Shown: piece after piece, positions 47,986-61,390 of the stretch
Position numbering within the stretch: the stretch's first letter is position 1
Layout: every line of letters begins with the position of its first letter
Source of the DNA: Sitta carolinensis
Lineage: Eukaryota; Chordata; Aves; Passeriformes; Sittidae
DNA length: 64,000 nucleotides
Direction: 5' to 3'
NCBI GenBank assembly: GCA_032173965.1
Contig: JAVUNC010000005.1
Location: 46,920,501-46,984,500, forward strand
The notes under the pieces: model-generated
Databases searched by the model: none
What the model was told of the DNA's origin: nothing
The model's input: the letters and a program-made list of their open reading frames with translations, nothing else
Made by a program: the position numbers and the translations under genes

Positions 47986-50900
47986 AAAAAATAAAATATA
48001 TATTTTTATATTTTAAAAAACCTAACAGGTCAAGAGCTGTCTGTATAAATGAAAAACTGTGAAATAAGCTATGGTGTAAATTTAAGAGCACAACATCTAT
48101 TCTCATTCCCTTTTAACTAACATGGAGAGCATTCATATTCTGGTTTTGATTATCAGTGTTATATTGACAGGTAGACAAACTCTCAATTACAGTGTTTGTT
48201 TTAACAGCACTATGAGGTTAGGTTGAGTTGGGAGAAGCAATGAATTTGAAAGTGCAATGGCTGCTCTTCAGTAACTGTGAATGGATGTTCCTTATTTAGA
48301 ACAAAAATATCTACACATGAATCTAATCATCACTAGCTTCATGTGTAAGCAAGTATTAACAAAGTATTTACTTAAAGTCTAAGTGATGGAATTTGTTAGT
48401 CAGGACGGTTATTTATTTGGTCCACTTACAAGATCTGAATCCAAGCTACTCTTTTGGATAAGAAACTGACCCAGACCATGCCTGCGCTCAATTAGACCAT
48501 TGATAGCATGTTGGAGAGGACGTCTGCAAGCCATCTTTCATTTCCTCCTGCCTGTGGACCTATTTTAAAGCCAGACCAAAAGAGGTCTGAGGATGCAGTT
48601 TACCATGAAGAAGGGCTCTCCTAGGTGCTAAAAGTTAGAGATCCTTGAGCAGACGTTGATGAGCTCTGGGTCTAGAAGTATTGAGTGACAAATGTTTTTG
48701 ACGGGATGTATTTTAGAATATTCAGCATCAGTGCCATCTCCCAGCCTCAGCAGATCAAAGCAGTTTCAGAGAGGACACAGGTCTAGGCTTGTGTGCACAG
48801 GTTTCCCATTGCCTTTATCTTTGGGCTCTTTATTGTTAGAAGGAAGGATTTTCCCCAGCCCATGCAGAGAGGCAATCCCATGCACAGATCACTGTATGGG
48901 AAGGCATACAGAGGAGCCATGTAAGTCTCTTCTCTTCTCTTTTTTTTTTTTTTTTTTTTTTTGTTCAAAGTAGGGAGAAGATATTTTCAGTTCACAGCTT
49001 CCAGTAGTTGATGTCCACTGTGCTGGAAATGCTGACAACTTCAAGAGTGTTATGTAAGAGCCAGCTAAACCTGTTACACAAGTATGTCAGCTCCAAGGCA
49101 TTACCACGCTCCAGATCTGCTCTGGACAGTGCCTCCTGTTTTGGCACTGCAGGAAGGCCTAGGTACAGTGCTGCTTGTGGCATGTCCTTCCAAAGGCAGA
49201 TGGAAAAAGTTATCAAATTTTTTCCTGATTTCAGGCTTCAATGCCAAGGAATCTGGGGAAAGATTTCTGAGCAATGGAATTTCTCCAACCACCGCTTGTT
49301 ACTCAAGCTCCTGCTCTCTCATACTTTAAATGAAACAATGTTATTATTGCAACTACCAGTGAAGGAATGGGTTGAATGCATACCGCGGCAACCAGTTCAG
49401 CTGAATATGGACCTTGTGCTTACAAGCTCTTGAAAGATGCCACACCCTCATCAAACCAGTCCTGTCTAGATTCCTTCTGCTTCCCTCCCCCACAAGAGAT
49501 GACTGGCACTGGAGCCTGAACCTTTGTTCTCATCTTCTCCAGCCAGGATGAATAATACTATCTGCATGGCAGTGCCATGGAAACGGTTGTTAGGAAAGCA
49601 ATAGAGTTGCTAGTGACCACACCCATGAGCAAGGGTGGTGTCACGGGGAAGAGCTTTTCAGGACCTCAACACCTCATGTGACATAGCTTCTCCCAGTGCT
49701 CCCACAAAGAGACAGCCCTTCACCAGGTGACCCAAAACTGTTCTTCCAAATACTGTTTTCACAGCATCAAGTCACGACACTCAGGATGTTTATTCCTCCT
49801 CATACTTCTCCTTCACTAATGCAGTTTATCCCTCCTCAGTGAATCAGATCAAAGGTGCATGAAGATGCACTGTTAATTAGGTCACTGAAGACTGGGGTGA
49901 AAAAAAAGAAAACCAACTCAAAGTATATTTCCCTTTGTAAAGTTACATTTCAAACTGATGATTTCTGTTGTCTGGTGTAAAGTACATCTCCATAAAGGAT
50001 TTATCAGCACAGGAAAAGGGGTGGCAGGCAACTAGGGGTAGGAACAAGCAGCTGACCTTTTCATTCCTGTTAAGGTGACATTGACCCCAAAGCCAGCCTG
50101 TGGTGTGATGGTGCAGCTGGTGTTGTCCTCCTCCTTCAGTTGAGTAATAATAGTAGAATAAGGTACTTTTTCCTACAGGTGTTTTTGAAAGAGAACTCTC
50201 TGCCTTGAATAGAACACTGACTTGACAGTGACAATCTTTGTCTAATCTCAGAAGAGGTGAAGTGTAGGTAGGAGTATATGAACTTTTACACCCACTCTAC
50301 TTCTTCCTTCCCCTTGTGCTTCTTCTCTGAGATGTCCACAAGACCCCTGTTAAAGCAAAAAGAAGTTTAGTTGCCATGGTTTTGCTGTAATAAGCCTTCC
50401 AGCAGAAGCTGCCAACACAAGAACTGTGTTGTAGAAGCAGTACATGAAGTAGAGGGATATGAACCGTACTTCCTCAGAAAATAACTATCAGCTCATTTTG
50501 TACAGGCTGCTGAGAACCACCAAGCAAATGAGTAACTTTCAGTCACTCCTGGCCTGAGAACAGCTGGAAAAACCTGAGTGACAGGTTCTGGTTTATTAAT
50601 CCATTTAGTTTAGTTTTTTAACACCCATGGCACCATCATGCCTTCTCACAGTAAGAGCACAAAAAGGTTCCTTGACTGCTCCTTTTACCTCTTGCTGTTC
50701 ATCTGCCATGTTCTATTTGTTTTTCTTTGCCAGCTGAGTCCGATTTCCTGTCTGTGCTGTTCTTCACCTTCTTTCCTTCCTTTCCCCACATCTTAATTAT
50801 CACATAAATTCCTCTGGGGTTTTTCTGTTCTGTCAAAAATTACTATAAAATAACACAAAAAAAAATTTTTTTACAACATTGGAAAAGTAGGTAATTTCAT

Positions 50901-53900
50901 TTGCTAGTCCATAGTGCCTAGAGAGAAAATCATATTGCCTACAAGACAGAAAAACACTTTACAGAAACAAAGCAGAACTCATTAGGAAAAGTTTCTAGCA
51001 AGATGTTTCGCAGGCATTCTGCAGCAAGGAAAACATTACTTTGGTAGAGAGGTTTAATCTAGTATGCTCTGTCCTGCAGTAATCAGTGTTAGTTGCTTCA
51101 GAGGAAGGTATGAGATGAGTACTAACTCAGCTAACTAAACCAGAGAAAGTCTCTTTAACACTTCTCATCCTACCAACAGAGCTTGTCTTCACTTGACTTT
51201 ACCTTTTTGGCCATTTAACTTGAGGACCTGATACTTGTAATGGCTAAATTGCATACTCATCACACAACTGATCCAGATTCTAAAAGCTTATTCCTTAAGA
51301 TAAGACCATCTTCACTGATTAAAAAGGGGTTGTGCTTGTGTGCATTCCTAAAATTTCTCTGTGGAACGCTAGAGGAGACAAACACGTGGACAATGACTTC
51401 CTCAATACAGTTAGACAAGGTCAGCAGCATGCTCTAATGCAGTCTGATACAGTCTTTCCACTCATCAGGCTAGATGTAGTGTTAACAAAAACCACAAGGC
51501 TCTGACTTTCGTTGGATTTCCTAGCAAGATGGTTACTAAAACAGAAAACCCCTCTAATTCTTTCTGTAAAAGAGACAGGTTGCTACTTGCTTTTCTCTGG
51601 AATATGTTTTCCCCCTTCCTTTTTCCCCCTATTTAAATACAATTTTTGTGTGATGAGTCATGGCAGGAAACAGAGCTGCCTTGTTTCCTTGTGCAAGCCC
51701 CAGAAGGCATATGTAGGTCAACAGAGCACGTACAGAACATCCTGCAAACCAGAATGCAATGCATTCCACATTGTGAGTGCTTACACTTAGAATTCAAGAG
51801 TGCTACAAGTACTAGTGGAACACTGTGTCCTGGGGAAAAAAAAAATTAAAAAAAAAAAAATCCAGTAGCAAGAAATTACATCTGCTAAGAAAAATCTGGA
51901 GCCATCCTTTCTGAGAAACCGCTTTGTTTCAAATTACTCTTTATGACTCTTTGCTAAGTTGTCTAGAGGTACAGAAACTAGAGAACATCATGAAGTTTAG
52001 GTAGTGTGCAAATTTTGATCAAAACTAAATGAGTGATAAAATTGTGTGGTGAGCCAAATAGCTTTTTCCATTGTCCAGCTTTTTCCACTGCTTCCATGCC
52101 TTTGCTGTATGACAGGTAATTATCTTTGATTCATTCAGAGTTAGCACCTGTATGTGTTGAGAAGTTCTGTCCAAACACTGGTCACATTTTCCAACATGAT
52201 TCATGTGAAAAAGAGTGTGAAGCCTAGCCATGAAGATGAAAAAAAAAAAAAATTGAACTATGATTTGTTCAGATCTGTAGATCCCAAATAATATAATTTG
52301 GCTTGCCATTTCACTTCCAGAAAGTCCCAACATCCACTTCATGCTATAAGTCATGCCTGGGGAACTTAAATAGACTTCTGAGGACTTTGCAGATAACTGA
52401 CACTGGGCTGACGTAAAGCTGGTTACTACTTTAAAACAGAACAGAAAATTTGACACTGATGCAGAAAATCTCAAAGTTGCTTTTTCCAAGTACTACTCCT
52501 GAGTATAAGTCCACTGTATCAGTTTTTGACAGTTAAATTTTTGTGGTTTTCAGACTGTCTTTCCATCAATACAAATACTGATTAGACAAGCTGTCATTCT
52601 CACTGTGCATAAAATTATAAGTTCACAGGTTCATAATGCATAAATTTATTGCCAATAACCTCTCTCAGCTGAACTAGAAATAAATTTAACACCAGTTAAT
52701 TATGGTGATCTGATGCTTTATCCTCTCAGCTCCTTAAGATCTCCTGGTGTAATTTTAGAAATTATCTACCTTTTTTAGTATTTATTCAGCCCCAAAGATC
52801 CAGAAAATGTACCTATTCTGGAACTGTGAACACTGGTTGTCAGAAGTAATTTCTAATCAGAGGGAAATAGGGTTTAAAACAATCCTTAGACTGCAAGGAA
52901 TCTAAATCTCATCTGCCTTTCCTGGTGCAAACGAAACTACAGAATGCTGCTGGATAAATTTAAGATCTTGAATCTTTCTGCAGAGATACAAGTTGGAAGT
53001 AAAGGTGGAAGCACAGGGAAGAAACAAAGTGTGACTCAGTTTCACTCTTTTATGTGTCAACCAAAGAGAGAGAAAGGCTCAAAAAAAGTTATGCAAGTTC
53101 TTGTTTGACATACTCACTCTTTCCCTTGCAGGAGCATTGAACATGTGTCTTTGTAAGAAAATGCCAGTCATCAAAAGCACACAATGTCCCTGGGAAGCAT
53201 AATCCATATACAAAGGTCAGGAGACCTCTTGTAAGGTGGCAGATTTTACCTCGTTTGAGAAGTTAGGACTCTTTGCTTCAGACTGGAGAGAAGTCACAAA
53301 AAGAGGGGTTTGAAGAGGGTCAAATGAACTATACAAAGGCTGAGATGAACTCTGTTCTGCAAAGAAAGGGTTTTAGCTGGGGTTCTGAGAGAAAACTATC
53401 CATCTCAGCTCTTTCTGCTTCATCCAGTTAGGCTTCTTCTTGTTCAACAGTTATGTCAAGGAGAGGCATCAGATCAGTGAATGCCTTTCAGCCGTGCCTT
53501 TCTCTTAGCCAACCTCCTCTGCTGAGGGTTGTGCTTGTGTTTACTTGGGAACAGATTTCATTGCACTGTGTCTTGAAAATGGCTTCCATCTGGTTTTTAT
53601 ACTTCAAATTCTGAATTCTATGTAATTACTTTAACCCAGGTTTTAAAATAGATCCATATAGTTTTGCAAGAGATTTCAACTGCTAAGCACTGTTTCTCCT
53701 ACGCTCTTAGTGAACCACTGAATTTCCATTAGCAGGATACCTCAACCAAGGACATCTTGAAATTATAGCATGATGTTTACTTGTCATGCTCTGGTGCTGC
53801 GTGAACTTGAGCTTTTCAGATTTGGCATTTCCAACCAAGAGTCTGAGCATGCTAGGAAATTTTTTAGACTTTGGTTTTGATACTTTCTTCATCATCCTGA

Positions 53901-54146
53901 TAGATAATTTCCATTGGTTCATCTCCTGATTGTCTGCAGATCCTGTTAATAGTTCAGGAACAAACAAATACATACCTCAGCATTCAGCTGTAATAACATG
54001 AATTTGTCCCATTCAAGTTTCTGCTGACAGCACAGGAAAAACTTGGGGGATTTAAAAGACAGGAGGTTTGAACCCAGATGTTAAAGAAGATACAGAATTT
54101 TATTTTCTTCAAAATTCTTCATAGTCAAAAGAGATTACACCATAAC
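47986..54146. other. Non-genic stretch
   Basis: About 6 kb without a supported gene. It contains a 23-base T run at 48940-48962 and a 141-codon plus-strand frame (49008-49433). A 154-codon minus-strand frame (52025-52489) contains a poly-phenylalanine from a homopolymer. None shows a recognised domain. Confidence 0.4.
48940..48962 (+). repeat. (T)23 homopolymer
   Basis: Twenty-three T residues following a TCTCTTCTCTTCTC pyrimidine stretch. Confidence 0.93.
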
Positions 54147-54499
54147 TGTCCCTGTGGGCGATGAACAAATGACATGAGACCTCGTTATAAAAACTGCATC
54201 TGACTCCACTTTATTAAAACAACTGCCCTCCTTATATACCTTTTAGAACAGGCCACTCTCATTGGTTAGAAGAGTGCCAGAACTTTTCTTCCTATTGGCC
54301 CAAAGCAATGGATAGAGACAAGTCTATCCTACAGAAAAGAATGCAAAACATCACTCTCGTTACAATAACACTTGGGATGTTTATGTCAAGTCTGTGGGAA
54401 CAAGGTCTTCTGAAACCTAAACACCACGAAGAAACTGTTCAGAAAACTCAGAAACCTCAGGCCTAGAAAACCAGACTACATATAACACCATTTCCAACA
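54147..54499 (-). mobile_element. Short ERV LTR (family D), minus strand
   Basis: A compact LTR of about 350 bases in reverse orientation. The left edge TGTCCCTGTGGGCGATGAAC is the complement of a CA-ending 3' terminus. On the minus strand a TATA box (GGTATATAAG, 54231-54240) is followed about 20 bases later by AATAAA (54210-54215) and then the U5-like GTCTCATGTCATTTGTTCAT. The compact promoter and polyadenylation signals are still intact. No coding internal region adjoins it. The right end near the A-rich tract is approximate. Confidence 0.65.
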
Positions 54500-56675
54500 G
54501 AAAAAAAAAAAAAAAAAAGAAAATAAAAGGAAAAAAAAAGAAACAAACAAAAAAACCCCTCAGCAAATTCTTTAACCTGTAAATCTGCCAGCCAGTATTC
54601 CAGATCCTGTGTTGCTGGGGTTTTTTTGCTTTAAGATCACAAAACAGCCTGACACAGCAGGAGCTGAGAGCTGTAAAAACCCTGAGGTCAAACCATTAAG
54701 GAAAGCAGATGGGATGTGTGAGAGATGTGTAGGGCGTCACTGCTCACGGAAGTTGCTCGTTGCAAAGGGGCCTCCATCCCATGAGTTAAAGTCTCTGGTG
54801 GTAAGAGTACGGCTTCCAGAGTGCTCCTGAATAGTCAGACAGGAATGTTTCCTTAACAGGAGGGCTGTGAAATACCCGCCTTCTTCATTTGTCAGGTTTC
54901 TGTCCATTTTGCTGATGCAGATATGAGCTCAGCAATTTTATCCTTCATCCCTCTCTTTCCTTGGACCTTTATCAGCTACTCAGCAGGTGACAGAATAACT
55001 CTATCTATGGAGGTATGCAGGTGGAAATAAAGAAAAAAAAAAGGATCAAATCTTTATTGCCCAAATACTAGGCCAGGCACCGGCAAGGATGACATTTTCT
55101 TTTCTTCATCACTTTTTGATGATTTCTTTTCCCAGTTTGAAGTGCACTTGAAAAGAACATAATTTTTTCACTTGCAGTTCATTTCTACACAACCATCAAG
55201 CCTATACAGAGTCGATATTCACTTGGAGAGCATCTGAGGAATTTGCAGCTGTGACTGTAATTGCACACTCAGACCTTGTGGTAAATGATCAGAATTGTGC
55301 AGCATTGCTCTAAGTTGGTGAGGAATTGACGAGGCTGGTTGAGAAAAACATGAGCTGGACCCCTTGCTTATCTTTGCAGCTGGCTTGAGCAAGGCCTAAT
55401 GACTGAAGGATCCTCCACAGAAAGAACAGGGATCTTTCCGGGGGATCATGACGGGGCTATATTGAAGAAGGAGAGAAAGGTTTGGCCCCTCTAAGGAGGT
55501 CTGTACCATTTTCTGCATAGCCTCATAAACAAGTTGTAACTAAAAACACTTGTACTACATGCTGCAGTTGTGTTTAGACAGAAGATTGACGTGAGGTTGA
55601 TACAATTTGAGAACAGGAGAAAGCTGTACACAAGTAAATGGAGAAGTTGATCCAGGTGTGGAGGAAGGGTGATAGGCAGCAGAATGGTTCATCTGAAGCA
55701 TACATGGATTCAGTGTGATCCTGTTTCCTGCACAGGTAAACAGGTGAGGTGACTCAGAGCCAGCTTCTTGGGTATATTTGTCAGTGCTGCTGTGGGAAGC
55801 CAAAAAGCAGCAGGAAGGTTACAAAGGTCTCTTCTTTGTTGGTCTTCAGATGTAATGAGGTCATTCCTTCTCTTGATATAATCTGGCAGTGGTATAAAGC
55901 CATTTCCTGAAACTATGTGAGTCCTACTGACTCATTAGTTTTCCTTTGGTTTTATTTGAAAAGAATAAGTGGGTTCTAAGGCAAAAGATTAAACACTTCT
56001 AAGGCAATTGTACGTTCATTTTGGCTCATTGGTCTGTTTTAAATGTCTTCCAAGCCTTTTCTTTGTTAGTCATGTTAATTTAAGAGGTGTATTTTGATGT
56101 TAGTACACTGGGCATCATAATTATCACTGCCTTCCAGAACCAGGTTTGGGTTTTTGTTTCAGTTTTGTTTCTTTGTTTTTTTTTTTCCTGTCATATACAT
56201 TTATAAATTTCTGTGTATCTTTTTTTTTTCCCCAGTGTCATGGTTCAACCACATTATTATTTTCATACTTAATTCAAAACACAGCACTTGATTGACTACT
56301 AAGAAAATTAACTCTACCAGCTGAAAACTAACCCAGCTGAAACCAAGACACATGAAAAAAAATACCACATAATTCTAGAAAAGCACCTCTTTGGAAGGAG
56401 ATAGGCAAATTACATACATAATAGGAGAGGAAGCTGATGGTCTGCCCCTTCAAAAAATATTTATAGAAAAAGTGACTTGGATTCAGGTACTTGTCCATAT
56501 AGCATCACTACTTTTCTAAGTTCTCAAACAGATCTTGCCTCCTATGGATTTACACTTTTTCTTGCCTACAATATGGCAGAAAAATCTCAAAAATATCTTG
56601 TCATCATGTTTGTTTAAGATCAGAAGGCAAATGTTACATCTACTGATCGACTGGTAGGATACCCTAGTATTAACA
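54500..56675. other. Non-genic stretch, A-rich at left edge
   Basis: It starts with an A-rich tract (54501-54557, A18 followed by interrupted A runs). The remainder is unique sequence without a recognised feature. Confidence 0.45.
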
Positions 56676-57128
56676 TGGTGTTGTAGGAATGGCACTCCCC
56701 AATTTAGTGCTCCCACTGAAACTCCAATGCTAGTCCACTTCCACCCTTCCTCTCTGCCTCCGTGCTGCAGCAGATTGGAGAGAAGAATTGGAGGCACGAA
56801 AGGCAAAGATCACTGAAATAAGAAAATTAACAGCAACAACAACAATATTAATAACTAAAGTGTATAAAAGAGAGAGTGCAGAGCTTGACCTGACCACAGC
56901 CACACCATGCTGACCATTCCCTCTACTCAGAATCAGCATTAACCCACTGCTCCATTCATCACACTTGCTCAACCAGCAGGAAGTTCTTTTACCCTGGAAG
57001 CAAGAGAGCTTCTCCTCCCTCCCTGCCCCCAGCAGTGACTGAGGTGGTATGGAATAACTGCCAGGTCCTGGCCATACCCTCTCCCCTCTATTGCAAAATT
57101 TAACCCCATCCTGCTTGGAACCAGGACA
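56676..57128 (-). mobile_element. ERVL-like LTR (family A), minus strand
   Basis: The most complete copy of family A, about 453 bases and inverted. The left edge is TGGTGTTGTAGGAATGGCAC. Then come CCCAATTTAGTGCTCCCACT, GAATTGGAGGCACGAAAGGC, AAAGATCACTGAAATAAG, ACTGAGGTGGTATGGAATAA and TCCTGGCCATACCCTC. The right edge CTGCTTGGAACCAGGACA is the complement of the TG-starting 5' end. There is no internal retroviral sequence, so it is a solo LTR. Minus-strand frames of 96 and 157 codons over it arise from the repeat. Confidence 0.75.
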
Positions 57129-60100
57129 CAGGGTGCAATTGGTCTTAGCATTCCACATTCTCTCTTCTCTGCCTCTTGATGTTGGATATTTATAAGAGAG
57201 CACTGTTCATTTTTAAGGATCTTATGTTGGGTTTCAAGTTAATCAGTTCCCAGATGCTAGCATGCTTATATGGGAAACTGCCAAGGAAATCCTATTTTCT
57301 TCAATTAAGGACTAGATTTTTTTCTCCATGCTCTTAATTTTAAAAACTTTGATTAGAGACCTTGAATTATTTTTAAAAGGGAAAAATTGCATTAATGTCC
57401 AGTACCATTCCACTTCATACATGCTTCCCTTACAGAATGAGAGTTTTCCTACATTAGAAATTAAGTACTGTGATCATTGGTCTGTGGCAGAACAACATTT
57501 GATGTAACATTCCTCAGCTGCCTATAATGTTCATACCAATAGCATTACATATTTTGGCACGCCATAATAAAACAGAACCACCCGTGAAATAATTACCTAA
57601 GTGAGATACCTGCTGAAGGTCCAATTAGGAACATACAAGTCTGTTCATGGATGAATATATATATATGGTGATGTAATGGTCATAAATATGGCTAAGTCTG
57701 TCTTGATTTGCATACTTCAAAGATAAATGTTTTCATAGGTATATTAAACCAAGTTTATTGCATGCAGGTAAGCACAGTAGTACATAGGCTTAGTAGTTAA
57801 TTGAATGACTAGGCTTGGTAGCTTATAAAGTAAGTCTCTTCAGAAGCCTTTTTCTAAGTATTTAATACTTCTTTGTAGTACCACTATGCAGACATGCAGC
57901 TGTGAAAGGGATTTGAATATATAACCTTCCGCTTACAGATGCAATAATGTAATGCAGGAGTGTATGAAGTGTGCAAGGCTGCATTAGCCTTCTTGCCTCT
58001 CAGGAGAGGAAGTTAGAGGAACGTGTTGTTAAAACTGAACTGTTGTGAACAGTGGGATCTCACAACAGAGATGAATTGCAAAGACATCCTGAGCTGGTAA
58101 ATGTGTATCTTGACTTACTTAACTACACGTTTCTACTTTAATTACAAAATACACAGAAGTAGAATTGCAGGGACATTGGCAAATAGGTCCTTCTTATCTG
58201 CATTCTATTCTCAGCTGCAGTTCAGCCTTGCTGTAGGAGAAAAATTATCATTTCACACCTCATCATTCAGTGACGTAGCTTCCATGCAGTCATTTTCTTG
58301 GCCACCACCACTCATTGTTTATATGAGCTAAGGGGAAGGCTAAGCATTTTCCTGTCTGGACTCCACCAGAGTTTGGGTGACACAGAAATAATTTCAGTGG
58401 GTGCAGTGATGATGTCATTGCACAGAACTCTTTGTTCTCCTGAGCAGTCTGATGGACTGCTTCCCTTATGGCTCTCACTTCCTCTTTCATCAACCTTGCA
58501 CTTCCTGTCTCCAATGGTCCTTTTTAACCTCTCATTCTTGTTCTTCCTGCAACCAAGCCCTTGCTTTTTTTTTTTTTTCCTGCCATATAAAGGAGATAGA
58601 CGTATATATAAAAAGGCACACCCTGAAATTGAAAAACCAAGACAGAAATCATGGTATCAGCTACTGTTTTGCTCTGCTTTTTTATTTTTTGTCCTTCACA
58701 TCTGTCTTACTCTAGATTTTAAGCATTCCTACGCTCCACAGTGAAAGTGTTAGTGCACTATAAAACCCTAAATATTTTCAACGATCCCAACAATAGAACA
58801 TTTACATGCAGCCACTGCATAAAAAAGCTTGAAAATTATTTAACTTTATGGAAGTTTCCTCTTTCTCTCCCACACAAACACCTTTCCTGGGTTTTTCTTT
58901 ACAATTAAAAAAAAAAGAATCTGGGGGCAACTGAAAAATTCATGTCCATGAAATCTAGAAAAAAATACATAAAATTAGCCATTTTCTTCAATTGCAGGGT
59001 TGAGAATTACTAAATCCTACCTGTATTTTTTTTTTCTGAAGGGTTTTACAGTAAATCCAACACTTGCTGTAATACGTCTTTGTAAGATACTGTAGTAGGA
59101 TGTAATAGGATGTTTTGCCCTTTAATCAATATAATTGCCCTTAATCAATATAATTCTAGTATTTATTATTTCCGTATCTCACTTCAGAGATCGTGCATCT
59201 GTAGATGAATGCAAGTCACATTTGCATCTTGAGACAGAAATAGAGAATAAAAGGATCCCTACAAAGGTGTATGGCCACAAAACATTGCATTTCCAAAACA
59301 TACAGTGAAATTATGAGTTAATATAAACAAGAATGACTGTAGCTTTTCACATGAATGAAGGCAGTTACTTTAGTTATATGTCCCTAAGGAATGCCCTATT
59401 TATTTTGCAGCTGAACAGTAAAACCAGCTTTTAATTCTTAAAGTAGAACAACTCAGCCTAGGATGCTCAGAAACTAGGGCATCATTGCTAATTGTCTAAG
59501 TGCACAGTATGGCAGCTTCAGTTGAAACCCCCAGTTGCCAGCTGTTTTCCTCAAGCATAGGCATCTCAGCTTCTGAAGTACATCTGCAATAAACCCTCCA
59601 GTTCAAAGATCTACATTTTGTGCTGTGCCAAGTTCCCCTCAATAGGGAAGGGACAAGTTACATCCCAGGCTGCAGCCAGGGAATCTGCTTTTGGGAAGAA
59701 CAGTGCACTGAGAGACGTGTCATGGACATGGCCTGTCATTACTCCTGTTGGAGTAATGGCTCTGTCCACTCCTCATTCACACATGGCAGACAGGCACGAG
59801 TGATCTTGGGCGCCAGAGAGAGGGGAGGCAGCAGCACTGCACGGCCAGTGCATAAGCTGTGGCTGATCTAAAATGAGACAAGAAGATTTTGAGTCAGCCT
59901 GAAACTTCCTGAGTCAGGGAAGTCAGTCCATAGCCTGTTTATTCCTAAAATGTTTTATTGTTAGTGTAAATGTCAGCTAAAGATCTGCAGTCCTTCTTTC
60001 TCATTACCCCATTTATGGGTTTTGGGGTCTCACTACCCCAAAGTTTATGGCATCATTTACAAAATCAGAATTGTATATTAACAAATCAGTACAGCAATAC

Positions 60101-61007
60101 ACATGGTAAAGCATGGGGCAGAGGAAACCCTCACCTTCATATGTAACTGTTTAGCATTGCTAAATAGCAAATGAGGGCACGTGCAGTAGCTGGATACATG
60201 AAATAAAATATGGTGCTTTCAATAGCACAGTTGACTCTAAAAGTGTTACTATTCTGTGCTTGATATTAAACGTGTTTTCAATTTAAACTCAAGCTGAGTG
60301 TAAAGCAGAGTCTCTTTACGGATGGAATTATTCTTTTCCATATATCTGATAAAGAATAGCATACATTTTTTCTAACGCAGGAGACCACAAATTGACCAAT
60401 GGGTGTTGGTGATAGTGATAAAGAGGCAGACAGAAGGCAGGGCATTTTATTACATCAACTAGAAACAAGAAATAAAATTCTACACTTCAGAAATGCTATG
60501 AAGTGTGCTCACTAATCATAAAAAGAACTTGCAGTCACAGTGATTTGTACTTCCAGTAGAATTCTGATGGCTGAAGAACTTGGAGTAGTTAGTGATTTTT
60601 CGCAGTACAGGAACTGGGGAGTGAGGGAGCACTTCATCTGGGACTTTACAAATTCACTTTTAGACTATGGCAGGGAATCTGCCTACATACTTGCTTCTAG
60701 CCTGGCTTCCCATCAGCTGCTCCTTAATATACCCACTTCACAGATAGTAAGAAAGTTGATACTAAAATGGCAATTCTAAAATGCTAAACAGAAGTCGAGT
60801 AGAATAGGTTTAGTACCAGAAATTCAGCTTGACATGTAGGGATTTTAACAAAACAATTAAAAAATTCATTCCCATTGCAGAGTTTGATAGTAAGGAAGAA
60901 AAGCTCAGAATTGGTTTCTCTAGCGGCTACAAGAGACACAAGTTTAATGCCTGGAGTAGAACAAAACTCAAGAATATTCAAAGTGGATACATTTTGATTT
61001 ATCTTTG
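57129..61007. other. Non-genic stretch
   Basis: AT-rich. It includes a T-rich run near 58566 inside a 148-codon plus-strand frame that has no domain. No repeat family or RNA recognised. Confidence 0.4.
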
Positions 61008-61390
61008 AGTCACAGAATGGTTTTTGTTGGAAGAGGCATTTAGTGGCCATCTAGTTCAATCTGCTGCAATAACCAAGGACACTTTGAACTTGATCAGGCT
61101 TCTCAAAACCCCATCCAACCTGACCTTGAACATTTCCAAGGATGGGACACCTACCACTTCTCTGGGCAACCTGTTCCACCCTCACTGTAAAAAAATGATT
61201 TGTTATATCTAATGTAAATTAACTTTCCTTCAGTTTGCAACCATAACACCTTGTTCTATCACAACAGGCCCTGCTATAAGTCTATCCCCATCTTTCCTCT
61301 AGGCCCCTTTAGGTACTGGGAGGCTGCAATATGGTCTTCTGGAGCTTTTTCTTCTCCAGGATGAACATGCCCAACTCTCTCAGCCTACTT
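61008..61390 (-). mobile_element. CR1 LINE 3' fragment (minus strand)
   Basis: CR1 3' region in reverse orientation, with its 3' end at the left. Blocks in order are: GAGTCACAGAATGGTTTTTG, CCATCTAGTTCAATCTGCTG, CCCATCCAACCTGACCTTGA, ATTTCCAAGGATGGGACACC, TCTGGGCAACCTGTTCCA, CCTTGTTCTATCACAACAGG and TTCTTCTCCAGGATGAACAT. Divergence is high. The element is a 5'-truncated, non-coding relic. Confidence 0.95.

Noticed and set aside
52025..52489. 154-codon minus-strand frame
   Set aside because: Interrupted by a homopolymer-encoded phenylalanine run, with no similarity to any transposase or host protein I know.
58298..58744. 148-codon plus-strand frame
   Set aside because: It contains a poly-phenylalanine from a T run, is rich in hydrophobic residues from pyrimidine-rich DNA, and has no domain or splice context.
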